Positions 25,794 through 34,069 of a DNA stretch of 64,000 bases are shown here, in pieces. Source of the stretch: Ptychodera flava (lineage: Eukaryota > Hemichordata > Enteropneusta > Ptychoderidae). The stretch is taken from assembly GCF_041260155.1 (NCBI RefSeq), contig NC_091938.1, forward strand, positions 15,821,219 through 15,885,218, in the 5' to 3' direction. Made by a program: the position numbers and the translations under genes. The notes beneath the pieces were generated by a model, which saw only the letters and a list, made by a program, of their open reading frames with translations, ran no database searches and was not told the origin of the DNA. Positions within the stretch are counted from its first letter, which is position 1; each line of letters begins with the position of its first letter.

Positions 25794-28700
25794 CCTTCAC
25801 CTCCCATTCCCGTCCCATTTCTCTTATTTGTTTGCCAAAGTCAGTAAGTGAGTTGTATGTGCATCGTTATTTCTTTATCTTTTCAATTTTCAGGTACTGG
25901 CAAGACAGTCACTGGCGTACACATAGCAAATTGGTTTGTGTATTTGAATGGACAAGTACGTCTATTCGACCATAGACAAGTCATGTATTGTGGTCCATCT
26001 AACAAGTCAGTTGACGTGGTTACTGGTAAGTACAGCCAAAGTTGTTGAGTTTAATAAATTGTTATGGTAGAACGCGCCTCGGGGACAGATAGTCTGACTC
26101 TCAATTTCTGCAATTCGTTTCTGATGTACCACTTGTGGGGGCTCATTTTAAAGCTCTTGGAGCAAAAAAAATTTTACCGGCTTAGTTTTTCGAAAATCCA
26201 AAATATATTTCCCCTATACAGTTAACACAGGAATGGCGGCCATTTTGAATGTCAAATATTGCAAAATGTTCAATTATTTGTTTCTCTAGTTCCCAACTTT
26301 GCACAGTGACCCCCGATGTTTATTTGTTGAATAGACAAGTAAACGGTTGAAAATTTCATTCGGAAAAAGTTTGAGCAAAAGTTTAATTCATTCACTTTCG
26401 AGGCGCAATTTACCTTAAAACGGGCGAACGTCATGCCCGGCAGGGCTGTCCATCATTCTTTTAACAGTTGCCGAGGTGCAGTCTGAGGTAAGCTGGCCTT
26501 TCACCACTGTGGTTTGGCCCAAGTCACTCGTTATCAATGATGATTTTGAACCTATTTACAGGGAATTAGGGGTGGACCGGTGAAAGAATATTGCAGACGG
26601 TTTGTTTACATAGTGACAGTTTTTGTCTTGTTGTTTCAGCATATTTAAAGAAGATTGCTCACATAAAGATTGTAAGAGTTTACAGCGAGAGCATCGAACG
26701 GCAGTATTTCCCAGTTCCAGGCATGCCGGAATATCCGTTGAGATCCAGGGGTGGTGAAGTCACCATGTCAGAGGAGCATAAAGATGTAGCTCTGCACTTC
26801 CTGATACGGCAGTCAACCAACCCCTTCCATCAACAGATAAAGAATTTCGACAAGATTTTCCGGGATCCAGGATATTCGTATAATCGCGAAGACGAAATGA
26901 ACTACCGCGGCCTTGTCAAGGAAGCAGAGAAGATCGTACTACAACAGAGCGATGTCATCTTGTGCACCTGTGTTACTGCTGGTGCCCGACGAATAGCCGA
27001 GGGTACTCGAATACAACAGTGCATCATCGATGAGTGTGGTATGTGCACCGAACCAGAAACGATCGTGCCCCTGGTGACGACCGAGCCGAAGCAAGTTGTC
27101 CTGATCGGCGACCACAAACAGCTGCGTCCAATAGTGACAGAAGAGATGTCGAAAAAGTTAGGCATGGAGATATCGGTGCTGGAAAGATATGAGAAGAAAG
27201 CAATGATGCTAACAATGCAATACAGAATGGTAAGATTAAGCCTTTGAGCACTAAAGTCAATTTTGTCCCCTTTATAAAATGTACCTCAGTCAACTTTTGT
27301 TGGGTTTTTGCCAAAATTTTGATAACAAACTGTGGCCAATGAAATGCTGTGTTCATGTGGTCCAAAATTATCAGAAAAAATTACAGAAAAGTTCATAAAA
27401 ATTGATGAAATGTTGCATTGAAATTTTGGTGGGAAAAATACAGTAGTCAAAGGGTTGAAATTCTGTCGTTCCTGAGGGCAAAAAGATGAGATTGTTACCA
27501 TATTGGACAGACAAAGGTTTAATTCATCAGAGTTTCCTCTGAGTTCTAAGATATCGTGGCACTCCGGCAAGAAAATATCAAATCTTGCTAACCAACAAGG
27601 AGTTCGATATGCAAACCCCGTCATTTACACAGAGGCGGTAATGGCTCAATGAAAATGATAAAACAAACGTGTATAACTTTGTGAAGATTGGCCTTCGAAA
27701 CTGACTACCATAATTTTAACCCAAAGTATTGAATTTTTCGCGATTTTCTCCTGTCAGTGCCTGATGTAAACTGTTGCACCCAGGATAGTAAGGCATAAAA
27801 CTTACAGTTTTGAGATAATTTTCATTCAATATACATTTGACTGGTAGGCCTAATGGAGCGATGAGCAAATGTACGTACCAATTTTGTCAAGTTCGATCTT
27901 CGTAATCATCTTTGTGTAAACAAGAGACAATAGTAAGTCGGCAGTGTTATGAAATTCTGAATCGTCACTTCAACTTATCTTAGGAGGATACTCAAACACT
28001 AGTTATGTTTTCATTCACCTCCATCCTTCATCCACAGCATCCGGGGATTTGTCGGTTCCCGTCTGAGCATTTCTATGATGGTAAGCTCGAGACTGCCGCT
28101 CAAGTGCTTCATCGACCACGTGGTCTCAACATTTGGCCCGGTGGAGAGCAGAACCCTACTGTGTTCTGCCACATCGTTGGTACTGAAGAACGGTTAACAG
28201 TGTCGACATCGGAAGGAAGTGAACAGTCTAGGAGCAATTTGGATGAAGTTGAGCAAGTCGTGAGTTCAAGACTGTGTGCTTTAACCCTCCCACCCTATTT
28301 CATTGTGTAGAGATCCAACTGTTCCATACAATACAGCAGGGTTTCGCCAAACTTTTGCGAAGACAGGGTTGAATACAGAACACCATGCGTATTTTTAGAA
28401 CACGTTGATAGTACTTGCGTCACTGTGTTTTATAGATTTGATTCACAGCAAATGCTTGTCGTGAAGAGACAGTCAGTTTGAAAGATCACAATTGAGGTTA
28501 CCAAAGGGGAGTGTCAATATTAGATATCACATACAGTTTTAATACGAGAGAATCCGTCACCTTCTCACTCACCAGAATCACTCCCATTTGTATTGTAGCG
28601 CAAAGTCCTCAACAGAAAGTAGTAGACGGTGAATTAAAAGATTGGAATGAGTTCGCTACAACAGATCTGAATTTTGAAGGTTTAATGACATGCAAAAGTT

Positions 28701-30595
28701 TTTATTTATTTCCTAGCATAAAATGTCGTAGTTTCCTTCCTCCATGGTCATATAATATGATAACAGACATTTATACCACGAACGTTTGTTAAGTCTCAAA
28801 AATATTCTCAGAAGGTTAAAATCTACAGAAAATAGTCTGTCCCATGAAATCATTTCGATTATCCCACTATAAAGCGTCATTTGAATCGCTCCTACACATT
28901 TTAAGAACCTTCGAAAGATACCATAATTTAATTGTAAAGCTTCATATTGCACGATCACTTGAAATTTTATTCAGAAATCCGACTTCCATGTTTTGAGCAC
29001 TCTTCATCAGACAAAATCGTATTTCTTCCAGGTGCGAATGGCTATAACATTAGTGGTCCGTCACTTTGTGAACCCAGCATCCATCATCATCCTCTCTCAG
29101 TATAGAGCGCAGTGTTCAGAAATAACCAAGAGGTTGGAGGCCAAAGGTCATGCAAATATAGCAGTTAATACTGTCATCGTAAGTCAAGGTAAGACGGGAT
29201 AAAACTGGATCCGTTTGATCTGTCAACATATGCATGGAACATTACACGATCTCTTTGCCTGGCATGGCGGATATCGGCGCTTTCTGTCACTCGGTTCGGG
29301 GGAGGGGGGTGATTTCATCGCCGTTGTAAAGGCTTATTATCGTTGGATTTTTCATTAAAAGTAATTGGTTCAACAGATGTTTAAAACGGTACTAAACCAA
29401 ATTTTGTTAGTAAAGCGTGGACAGTTTCAAAGGAAACACAAGACAGAAAAAACCAGCTCTCTGTAATCTAATCCCCAAAAAAGTCGATCTCTATCTCAGA
29501 CAGCAGAGAGTCATACATTTTTCTGCTTTTTATGATCCCATTATAAAAAATATGCCGTTGAATAATTTTTACAGCAGGATTAATCGAAGTTCATGTACAC
29601 ATTAACGCAGTGAGTTCGAACTCTTCAAGTTTGACAAATATGCTGTGACCTGACAGGATTTATGCCTTGAATCCAGTAATCCTTTCAAAGCCTGAAAATT
29701 GTGAGCGATGTTGTCATACTATCTTCATGGGATGTTCTTTTCTCTGTTTCTTCAAATGCGATGACTACATCAGGAAGTGAGTGGGACTACGTCATCTTCT
29801 CAACTGTGAGGTCACTGCCGAAGGTGGAGATCGAAGAGAAGCCGTCACAGGGATGGTTGCGTAGCAACCTGGGGTTCATCACTGATGAACATCAGATAAA
29901 CGTAGCGATAACCAGAGCTAAACGTGGTTTGATCATAGTAGGTAAGCAACCAGTGAATGTTCAAGGTTCGAACAGTCACGATGTGGTACATGGTTTTAGA
30001 GGAACTTTATAGAAAAGTCTGACTGATCCCAGTCGCTTGGCTTTTTCTCGGAAGCATTTACTGGCCGGCCTAGCCGTGGGCCATCGCGTTCAGCCCACGA
30101 TCGATATCAACGCAGCAGCATATACCACTAACTTGACAATCTGTTGAAGTTTATGCCTTCAAATACCTCCTGTTAATTGGAGCATATGCATTGCACAAGC
30201 TGTAGACTACAAGATGTACCCATGTTTGTGTATGATACAATGAAATTCGACCTTCCTGCTACATTCTGTACGTTGAGTCGTCTTACATTTGACTTGATCA
30301 GCCGATTATATTAGGCTAACACACGATTAGAAAATATCCAAAAAGCATTCCTTCTAATTTTTCAGCGCTTGGGTATAAGCTTGACTAGATATAGACGATT
30401 AATGAGTTTATTTGTTATTTCTTTGTTTGTGTGATTCGTTGTGAATAGTTTCATAATAATATTGTCCAAATTTTGCCTACAGGAAACAGGGAGTTGCTGG
30501 GAACGCATGGCATGTGGAAAAACCTGCTTCGAAAGTACGAGCAAGACCGCTGCCTCGTCCAAGCCAAGGACTTTTTACAGTTGCCAATGCGATAG
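3142..30595 (+). CDS. HELZ2-like: HELZ2-like giant protein: TPR, zinc fingers, helicase, RNB nuclease, helicase (about 30 exons)
   Basis: The exons read in one consistent phase: 3142-3348, 3815-3857, 5737-5858, 6075-6179, 6939-7340, 7431-7502, 7946-8033, 8573-8701, 10897-11045, 11541-11583, 11908-13497, 13889-14207, 14563-14755, 15092-15208, 15362-15863, 16588-17256, 17410-17809, 17931-18224, 18815-18922, 19554-19629, 19999-24109, 24415-24500, 25573-25710, 25894-26025, 26640-27229, 28038-28259, 29032-29188, 29774-29941 and 30483-30595, with stop TAG at 30593. The product is about 3,780 residues plus an unresolved N-terminus, longer than human HELZ2 (roughly 2,650-2,900). The order zinc fingers, UPF1-like helicase, RNB, UPF1-like helicase is the HELZ2 signature. 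Known HELZ2 proteins are interferon-induced 3'-5' exoribonucleases and nuclear-receptor co-activators. The TPR start is an addition relative to human HELZ2. One exon shows a one-base frame break (see 15362-15863). Identity is firm; exact exon ends are inferred from splice consensus and phase. Confidence 0.9.
4016..4070. repeat. (GA)n microsatellite
   Basis: About 55 bp of uninterrupted GA dinucleotides in the intron between the second and third TPR exons, just downstream of the LINE tail (the LINE lies on the opposite strand). Confidence 0.95.
4222..5730 (-). mobile_element. 5'-truncated non-LTR retrotransposon (CR1/Jockey-group LINE), decayed
   Basis: The minus strand encodes reverse transcriptase blocks: QSGFRPGYSTDT near 5700, LIDLQKAFDTVDHTILLDKL near 5600, GMPQGSILGQILFSIYVNDM near 5410, and the catalytic box as HADDSALMV near 5330 (usual F/YADD). 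The C-terminal part follows (IGPAHFEKLGWL near 4830, then LWNCLPRSIRNIDSNYNFKK near 4560) with a stop near 4478. An A-rich 3' end lies at about 4222-4260 on the plus strand as T-rich sequence. The coding sequence is broken by at least one stop/frame change between 4916 and 5175 and a one-base shift near 4600. The endonuclease half is missing, so it is a dead 5'-truncated copy. Its truncated end abuts the splice acceptor of the third TPR exon at 5736. Confidence 0.88.
6939..11583 (+). CDS. HELZ2-like exons 5-10: low-complexity and charged linker
   Basis: Exon 6939-7340 begins with acidic helix sequence (PENPEENAEVYDHDDIELMK), then a Pro-rich and Gly/Ser-rich stretch. Exon 7431-7502 encodes 24 residues. 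Exon 7946-8033 encodes a lysine tract (KGKKKKAKKKKKKKKKSK), a possible nuclear or nucleic-acid contact signal. Exons 8573-8701 and 10897-11045 are acidic and Ser/Thr-rich (LSDDDEDEREDVSTD). Exon 11541-11583 (QSKKTLQKQIESKT) joins the zinc-finger exon in phase. The intron after 8701 starts with GC (CAAG|gcaaga). That GC-AG boundary is supported because a G from exon 8 plus AT from exon 9 keeps the frame. The linker has no recognisable domain and is probably disordered. Confidence 0.75.
8702..8703 (+). promoter_or_regulatory. GC splice donor (GC-AG intron)
   Basis: The exon ends CTTCAAG and the intron starts gcaaga. Using GC as donor gives phase 1, which fits the acceptor at 10897 exactly; continued reading meets a stop shortly after. 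GC donors with strong AG|GCAAG context are a known minority class. Confidence 0.7.
8955..9910. mobile_element. MITE-like element with about 45-bp terminal inverted repeats (PIF/Harbinger-type)
   Basis: The left end (TTAGGGAGCATTCGTTTTTT, then ACGGGGAAGGGGGGTCGGTG) is the inverse complement of the right end with few mismatches over about 45 bp. Both ends are flanked by TTA, a 3-bp direct repeat typical of PIF/Harbinger insertion. The 956-bp interior has no long reading frame. It contains repeated blocks: ggtgaaattccaa near 9363, 9546 and 9737, tagctagttttgtattt near 9473 and 9652, and TGTAAAATnTGACcCCC motifs near both ends. It sits inside the GC-AG intron of the HELZ2-like gene. It is non-autonomous. 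Confidence 0.85.
11199..11302 (+). other. Possible alternative exon of the HELZ2-like gene (phase mismatch)
   Basis: A 104-bp block sits between a good acceptor (gagtgcag) and a good donor (AAAG|gtacca). One frame is open throughout (TSSASSQQHIIGAECEKRFH...) and leaves in phase 0, matching the next exon. It would need one extra base on entry from the exon ending at 11045. Skipping the block joins 11045 to 11541 perfectly. It is therefore an alternative exon with an unseen partner, a one-base assembly error, or a decoy. Confidence 0.35.
11908..14755 (+). CDS. HELZ2-like exons 11-13: tandem Cys/His zinc-finger modules
   Basis: A 1,590-bp exon (11908-13497) and two shorter ones (13889-14207, 14563-14755) encode four related Cys/His units, each with a C-x2-C start and most ending in a C-x4/5-C-x3-H followed by acidic residues and a Trp. 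Unit 1 has LVCQQCYTQ and ends with LCYFCHSEEEIEFW. Unit 2 has FVMCCKDC and ends RCTFPHSAAEKSVW. Unit 3 has VVCKACW and ends DCANPHSQEEMELW. Unit 4 combines a C2H2 finger (FYCDYCNKRC...LQQHFTSMSH) with ACPYGECTDAHSQDELDEW. The repeated C...H-S-x-E/D-E-x-x-x-W ending indicates internal duplication of one module. Such fingers precede the first helicase in HELZ2 and are expected to bind RNA or protein. Between units 1 and 2 is a Pro/Ser/Thr-rich spacer. Confidence 0.88.
15092..15863 (+). CDS. HELZ2-like exons 14-15: pre-helicase beta-rich region, with an apparent frame break
   Basis: Exon 15092-15208 encodes LSENLEHVDIQCDSDLVIPL and following residues. Exon 15362-15863 continues MQLVRVGLLYDFSRQHFHLL...KVQIASVVKL and then meets an in-frame TAA at 15464. 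The adjacent frame carries on at once with IVTEYYKYEVPITFESQIFG, then HQWVVFDFGAEPVLVKKLTV, a block typical of the region before the helicase core in HELZ/MOV10 relatives. One missing base around 15440-15463 explains this. An 18-bp intron is too short to be the cause. Downstream the frame agrees with the next exon. The change could be an assembly error, an allele, or a real loss of function. Confidence 0.8.
16443..16542. repeat. Four exact copies of a 25-bp tandem repeat
   Basis: The 25-bp unit (gaagaacaatgaatatatag + tcaca) is repeated four times without visible change in the intron, about 45 bp upstream of the splice acceptor of the first helicase exon. Near-identity implies recent expansion and likely length polymorphism. 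Unit repeats are contiguous with no spacers, so it is not a CRISPR array. Confidence 0.93.
16588..20200 (+). CDS. HELZ2-like exons 16-21: first UPF1-like SF1 helicase
   Basis: The core is spread over 16588-17256, 17410-17809, 17931-18224, 18815-18922, 19554-19629 and the beginning of 19999-24109. Motifs seen in order: Q-like NSNQLKAV, Walker A GPFGTGKT (17153-17176), Ia NSAADLYI across the 17256/17410 junction, Walker B IFIDEAGQALETEA, motif III VVLAGDHQQMSPE, motif IV LDENYRCQENIL, GVISPYSSQ, motif V NVQGKEFRAVYISTVRTS, and motif VI NTALTRAQSLVAVVGDP. All catalytic positions look intact (K of GKT, DE, Q of GDHQQ, two arginines), so ATP-driven RNA unwinding or translocation is expected from the SF1B family. 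Junction phases agree throughout. Confidence 0.92.
19999..24109 (+). CDS. HELZ2-like exon 21: RNB (RNase II/R-type) exoribonuclease domain
   Basis: This unusually long 4,111-bp exon completes helicase 1, passes through an acidic region (DEWESDDEEDVLESLDIDEI), and encodes the whole RNB domain. The active-site loop reads VDPAESTDLDDALS, with aspartates at codons starting 21750, 21768, 21774 and 21777. This is the D-x5-D-x-D-D arrangement of RNase II, RNase R and Dis3 that binds two metal ions. Downstream features include YRVGIHIADVSFFV, HMLPPQLSTKLCSLIPGKDR and the FTSPIRRYIDIVVHRLV block that carries the RNB arginine/proline signature (SPIRRYxDxxVHR). This predicts active 3'-5' hydrolysis of single-stranded RNA. 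The final part (about 23000-24109) is the HELZ2-specific region between RNB and helicase 2. Confidence 0.93.
24415..30595 (+). CDS. HELZ2-like exons 22-29: second UPF1-like SF1 helicase and C-terminus
   Basis: Exons 24415-24500, 25573-25710, 25894-26025, 26640-27229, 28038-28259, 29032-29188, 29774-29941 and 30483-30595. Motifs: LNPVQDQAVKTAL (Q-like); Walker A GPPGTGKT, split after GPP by the intron at 25711-25893; CGPSNKSVDVV (Ia); IIDECGMCTEPETIVPL (Walker B, DECG); VVLIGDHKQLRPIV (III); MQYRM joined to HPGICRFPSEHFYDG across 27229/28038; IIILSQYRAQ; NTVIVSQ joined to GSEWDYVIFSTVRS (V); and NVAITRAKRGLIIVGN (VI). The protein ends ...DFLQLPMR with TAG at 30593. Every motif is intact. Conserved motifs bridging three introns confirm the splice model. 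The DECG box with MCTEPE is typical of the C-terminal helicase of HELZ2. Confidence 0.92.
25732..25792. repeat. (TTTC)n / (TCTG)n microsatellite
   Basis: A run of ctttctttctttc passes into about ten tctg units within the intron that splits the Walker A box of helicase 2. Confidence 0.93.
26063..26417. mobile_element. TTAA-type MITE family A, copy 1
   Basis: The left end tatggtagaacgcgcctcg and right end cgaggcgcaatttacctta are inverted repeats (15 of 19 match). The core includes GGCGGCCATTTTGAATGTC and GAAAAAGTTTGAGCAAAAG, shared with the copies at 31873 and 39478. TTAA lies at the outer right edge, as for piggyBac-type insertion. It lies in an intron of the HELZ2-like gene and has no coding capacity. 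Confidence 0.75.
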
Positions 30596-31872
30596 GGTGT
30601 CACTATGACAAAAAGCTGTTCACTCAACGGCGTTGTCGGGCGACGTTTTTTCCATACACCTTCGGGCGCCCAGGCTGACTTACAATGTTAATATTATCCC
30701 GATTGAGTCAAGGCATATTTACGCAAACAATATCATGGGCCAAAACCATTCTGCTAGGAAACAAAAGCTAAAAGTAGTAGAGTTTAGAAGATTACAGTCT
30801 ATGTACTTGAAAAGAATGCAATTGCTTTGCTTACCTGTTTGTAGCGACTTTATATTACAATCATGATATAAATTTTCAGAATATAGAGGTTCTGTTATCG
30901 TTAACAACTTATTCTCGCGATATTTTCTATTTTGAAATTGCTGATTTCTCAAGTTTTTGAAGTTTTGTCACATCAATAGAATTGGCAGCTTACCCTTGTA
31001 CGTTTTAAGTATTTTAATAGTGTTCAGAAGGCGTACGTCATATATTTCTACATGTTTGTTCTAGGCAGTTGATAACAAGGTCAATGAAAACACGATATCA
31101 AGTATGCACATATCAAATATAGTATGGTAAACCACAGTACCTCCACACACTGTGGAGGGACTGTGGGTAAACATTCCAACAACATCACCACATTTTTACT
31201 ATCATTTTGATGTCTTACAATGCGAACCTTTCAAGATTTCAGATATCGATTCTATTTTGATCTCCGAGATTATGACCATAATTACACTACTTACGGGAAA
31301 GGGGATGAGTAGTTGATCAAGTTGACAATATAGCGGGCCAGAAAAAAACGTAGTTTTCAACTCACAGAAGCGACACACGAAGAAGTGCGCATTGATGTTT
31401 TTATTGTAATTATGACCAAAGTGGAATTACCACGCCAGAAAGTTAGAAAATTATAAGAAGAAAATTTTCGATTTTTGTATTTGTAGGAAAATGTCATACA
31501 CGTTATATTGACACTGTGGATCAATGTCTCTTTATGTCTCATGTATGTACTTTTTTACTTACGGCCATGAGCTTACAATTTTAAATCCCATGTTAACCGA
31601 GATTTTTGTCATATTGTTCCATGTAATCTCAGAAATCATGCAAAACTTTATACTGTTATCGAAACTTTATACCTTTTTAACATCGTGAGAAATTTATAAA
31701 TTTTGACGATCGTTATTATCAAATACAATTGTATCCCAGATGCATGAAACTATCTCGCTTTTGTCTTTGTTTGATGGATCACTTTAAACACGCAATACAA
31801 ACAGCAACTTTAAGGCGTCAGTTGAAACGGGATGTGTTATGTCGTTTGTTGATGGAGAAACTTATCATATGG

Positions 31873-32240
31873 TTAAGGTAGAATGCGCGCCTCGGGGACA
31901 TGTTCAGACTTTCAAATTTTTACAATACTTTTCTGGTTTTCCGCTCATGTGGGTTCATTTTGGACCTCATGAAGTAAACGAAGTTTTCACCGGCGTATTT
32001 TTGTGAAAATCGAAATGTATGTCCCCGATAAGTTAACACATCGACCACAGCGATGACGGCCATTTTGAATTTCATGCGTCAGCAAAGTTAAGGTACTAGT
32101 TGTTTGTTTCTCTGGTTCCAAATTTTGCACGATGACTTCTGACTTTGATTCTTGATTTTGCAAGGTTTAGAGTCGCCACGAAAAAAGTTTGAGGAGGTGT
32201 GAGTCTTTAAAAGCTTATAAGTTTCGAGGTGCGTCACAGC
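31873..32240. mobile_element. TTAA-type MITE family A, copy 2
   Basis: It starts TTAAGGTAGAATGCGCGCCT and has the same internal order as copy 1: tcatgtgggttcatttt, gttaacacat, gacggccattttgaatttc, tttgtttctctggttcc, and aaaaaagtttgag. The right end (tttcgaggtgcgtcac) is the inverse of the left end, with the last bases eroded. Downstream of the HELZ2-like gene. Confidence 0.75.
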
Positions 32241-33911
32241 GATCAACACTGCACTGCGACAAAGAAACAGCAATGATTGAGCCTGGTAATAGTGAGGGGC
32301 TGTCCGCAGTTGTCTCGCCAGGTTGGTTGTGTCTGATTTTGGTTCGTTTCTGTGCGATTGTCAGACCTATCTAAGAATTTGTTAAACGGATGCGCAAGTC
32401 CTTCCAATGAACTGTGGGTCGGCCAAATAAAGACTACGGCATTGGGGAGATGTGGGTTAAGTCCCGATTTTGGTACAAGTGTGTCCTGAACAGGTGAAAC
32501 TACAGTACAGAGCACAAACTATATATTTTTCCCTTATAGCAGCAGAGTTACATCAGCGTAAATATCAACCGGCATGGAGGCTTTCTGCTAAATAACTAAA
32601 AGCGATCTAAAGTGTAGCAACGCATTGGACACGGAAAGGATCATTAAAAAATTCGCAAATTGGGCCGAAAAGCTTTTCTCTATCCTCGCTTGCTTTAAAA
32701 AAAACATACGTTATGTTACGCTCGGTTGAGAAATTAAATACAAAAATGAGATTGCGCAAAACACGACAGACAACATCAATATATTTAGGATCACGTGGTA
32801 TGTACTGTACAGTTTTGGACAGTGAACTTATCATTGCCATCTTACTATGTGTCAGAATTACCGCTGCAGGGAAAAATTCCAGGACCTGGTTTTATTACTA
32901 TGTCTACAGTTGGATCTTGTGGGCTAAAAAGTGGGCTAAAAAAAACACAAATATAGAAAATAATATAAAGAAACGCCACAGAATGACGGTAAGAGAATGA
33001 GATACAAACCCGTGTGATTTCACGGGCAAAAGCGTACTTGAGAATCGACCTATCATGATATTTTCACAAGTCCTGAAATCACCATAGCAGTGATGCAGTC
33101 CTTCCAACTACATACTGGCATCTCCAGAGACGAACGTGATTTCAAAGCTGACGGAGGATCAACCTGTTTTCCCTTCATCCTAAAATTTCATTTTGTTGCG
33201 ATGACATTGCCTGGGTGGCCAGGTAACAACACCTATTCCCAACGTCTGAAAGAAAGCGAGGCTGACCAGATCCTCATGACGGACATAAAAAGACGTCCTC
33301 TTTTACCAGCCTTAGAAGATGCCACGATGTTGTTTTGCCATCTTTTACGAGCAGGGTTTTGAAAGGGTATCTATATTTCGTGAGTTCTCAAAACATACAT
33401 CACGAACACAAATGCATCATTTTTTCGTAGAAAAGGGAAACGCATGATTGCGGACTTTTTTGTGACAGTGCACACTACTACTGTGGTACTCTCACTTCAG
33501 TGCGAACCGCCGGTGAAAAAAAGTATTTCAAAGTATAAAAAATGAGAAGGTTTACACTGATTTGTATTAGCCTCACAATCATCTCAAGTGAATCCGTTGA
33601 ATTATGTATGGCGATCTGCATACTTTGAAGTAAAAACGCTTGCTCGCGCTCGCCGACATTTCTCGCAATGCGTCCACAAGTACAGTTACTAGTATAGAGT
33701 CGAACTTCGAAAATTGTGTGCAACGAAAGAGCAAGCAATCGTACTGCACAAGCCTAATTACGAATTTAAAGGCAATTACTATAAAATCTTGCTTGAAGTT
33801 CAAGGAAAATTGATCAAATGTAAATCACCTTTGTCTCAAAGATCAGCGACATACTTATTGGTGGCAACTTTGTGTCTTTTGGGCCTACGGTACCTAGTCA
33901 CGGTTTGCATT

Positions 33912-34069
33912 CACAGGCGCTCATTAGCCGGGTATAGATTGATATTCGGCTCGATCTGTCGTAATACTGAGTATTTAGGTTGCAGTGGCGGGCATATCGA
34001 CTACGGGATCGGTATATCAAGCCGAAAATCGATCTTTATAGCAGACTACCCAGCTAATGAGCGCCTGTG
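33912..34069. mobile_element. 158-bp hAT-type MITE with perfect 8-bp target duplications
   Basis: The ends are inverted repeats: CACAGGCGCTCATTAGC at the left matches the inverse of gctaatgagcgcctgtg at the right exactly. The homology extends inward with mismatches (GGGTA..., then TTCGGCTtGAT). The element is flanked by TTTGCATT at 33904-33911 and again at 34070-34077, an intact 8-bp direct repeat. An 8-bp duplication plus CA-start ends is the hAT hallmark. No coding capacity. Exact flanks suggest a fairly young insertion. Confidence 0.9.
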
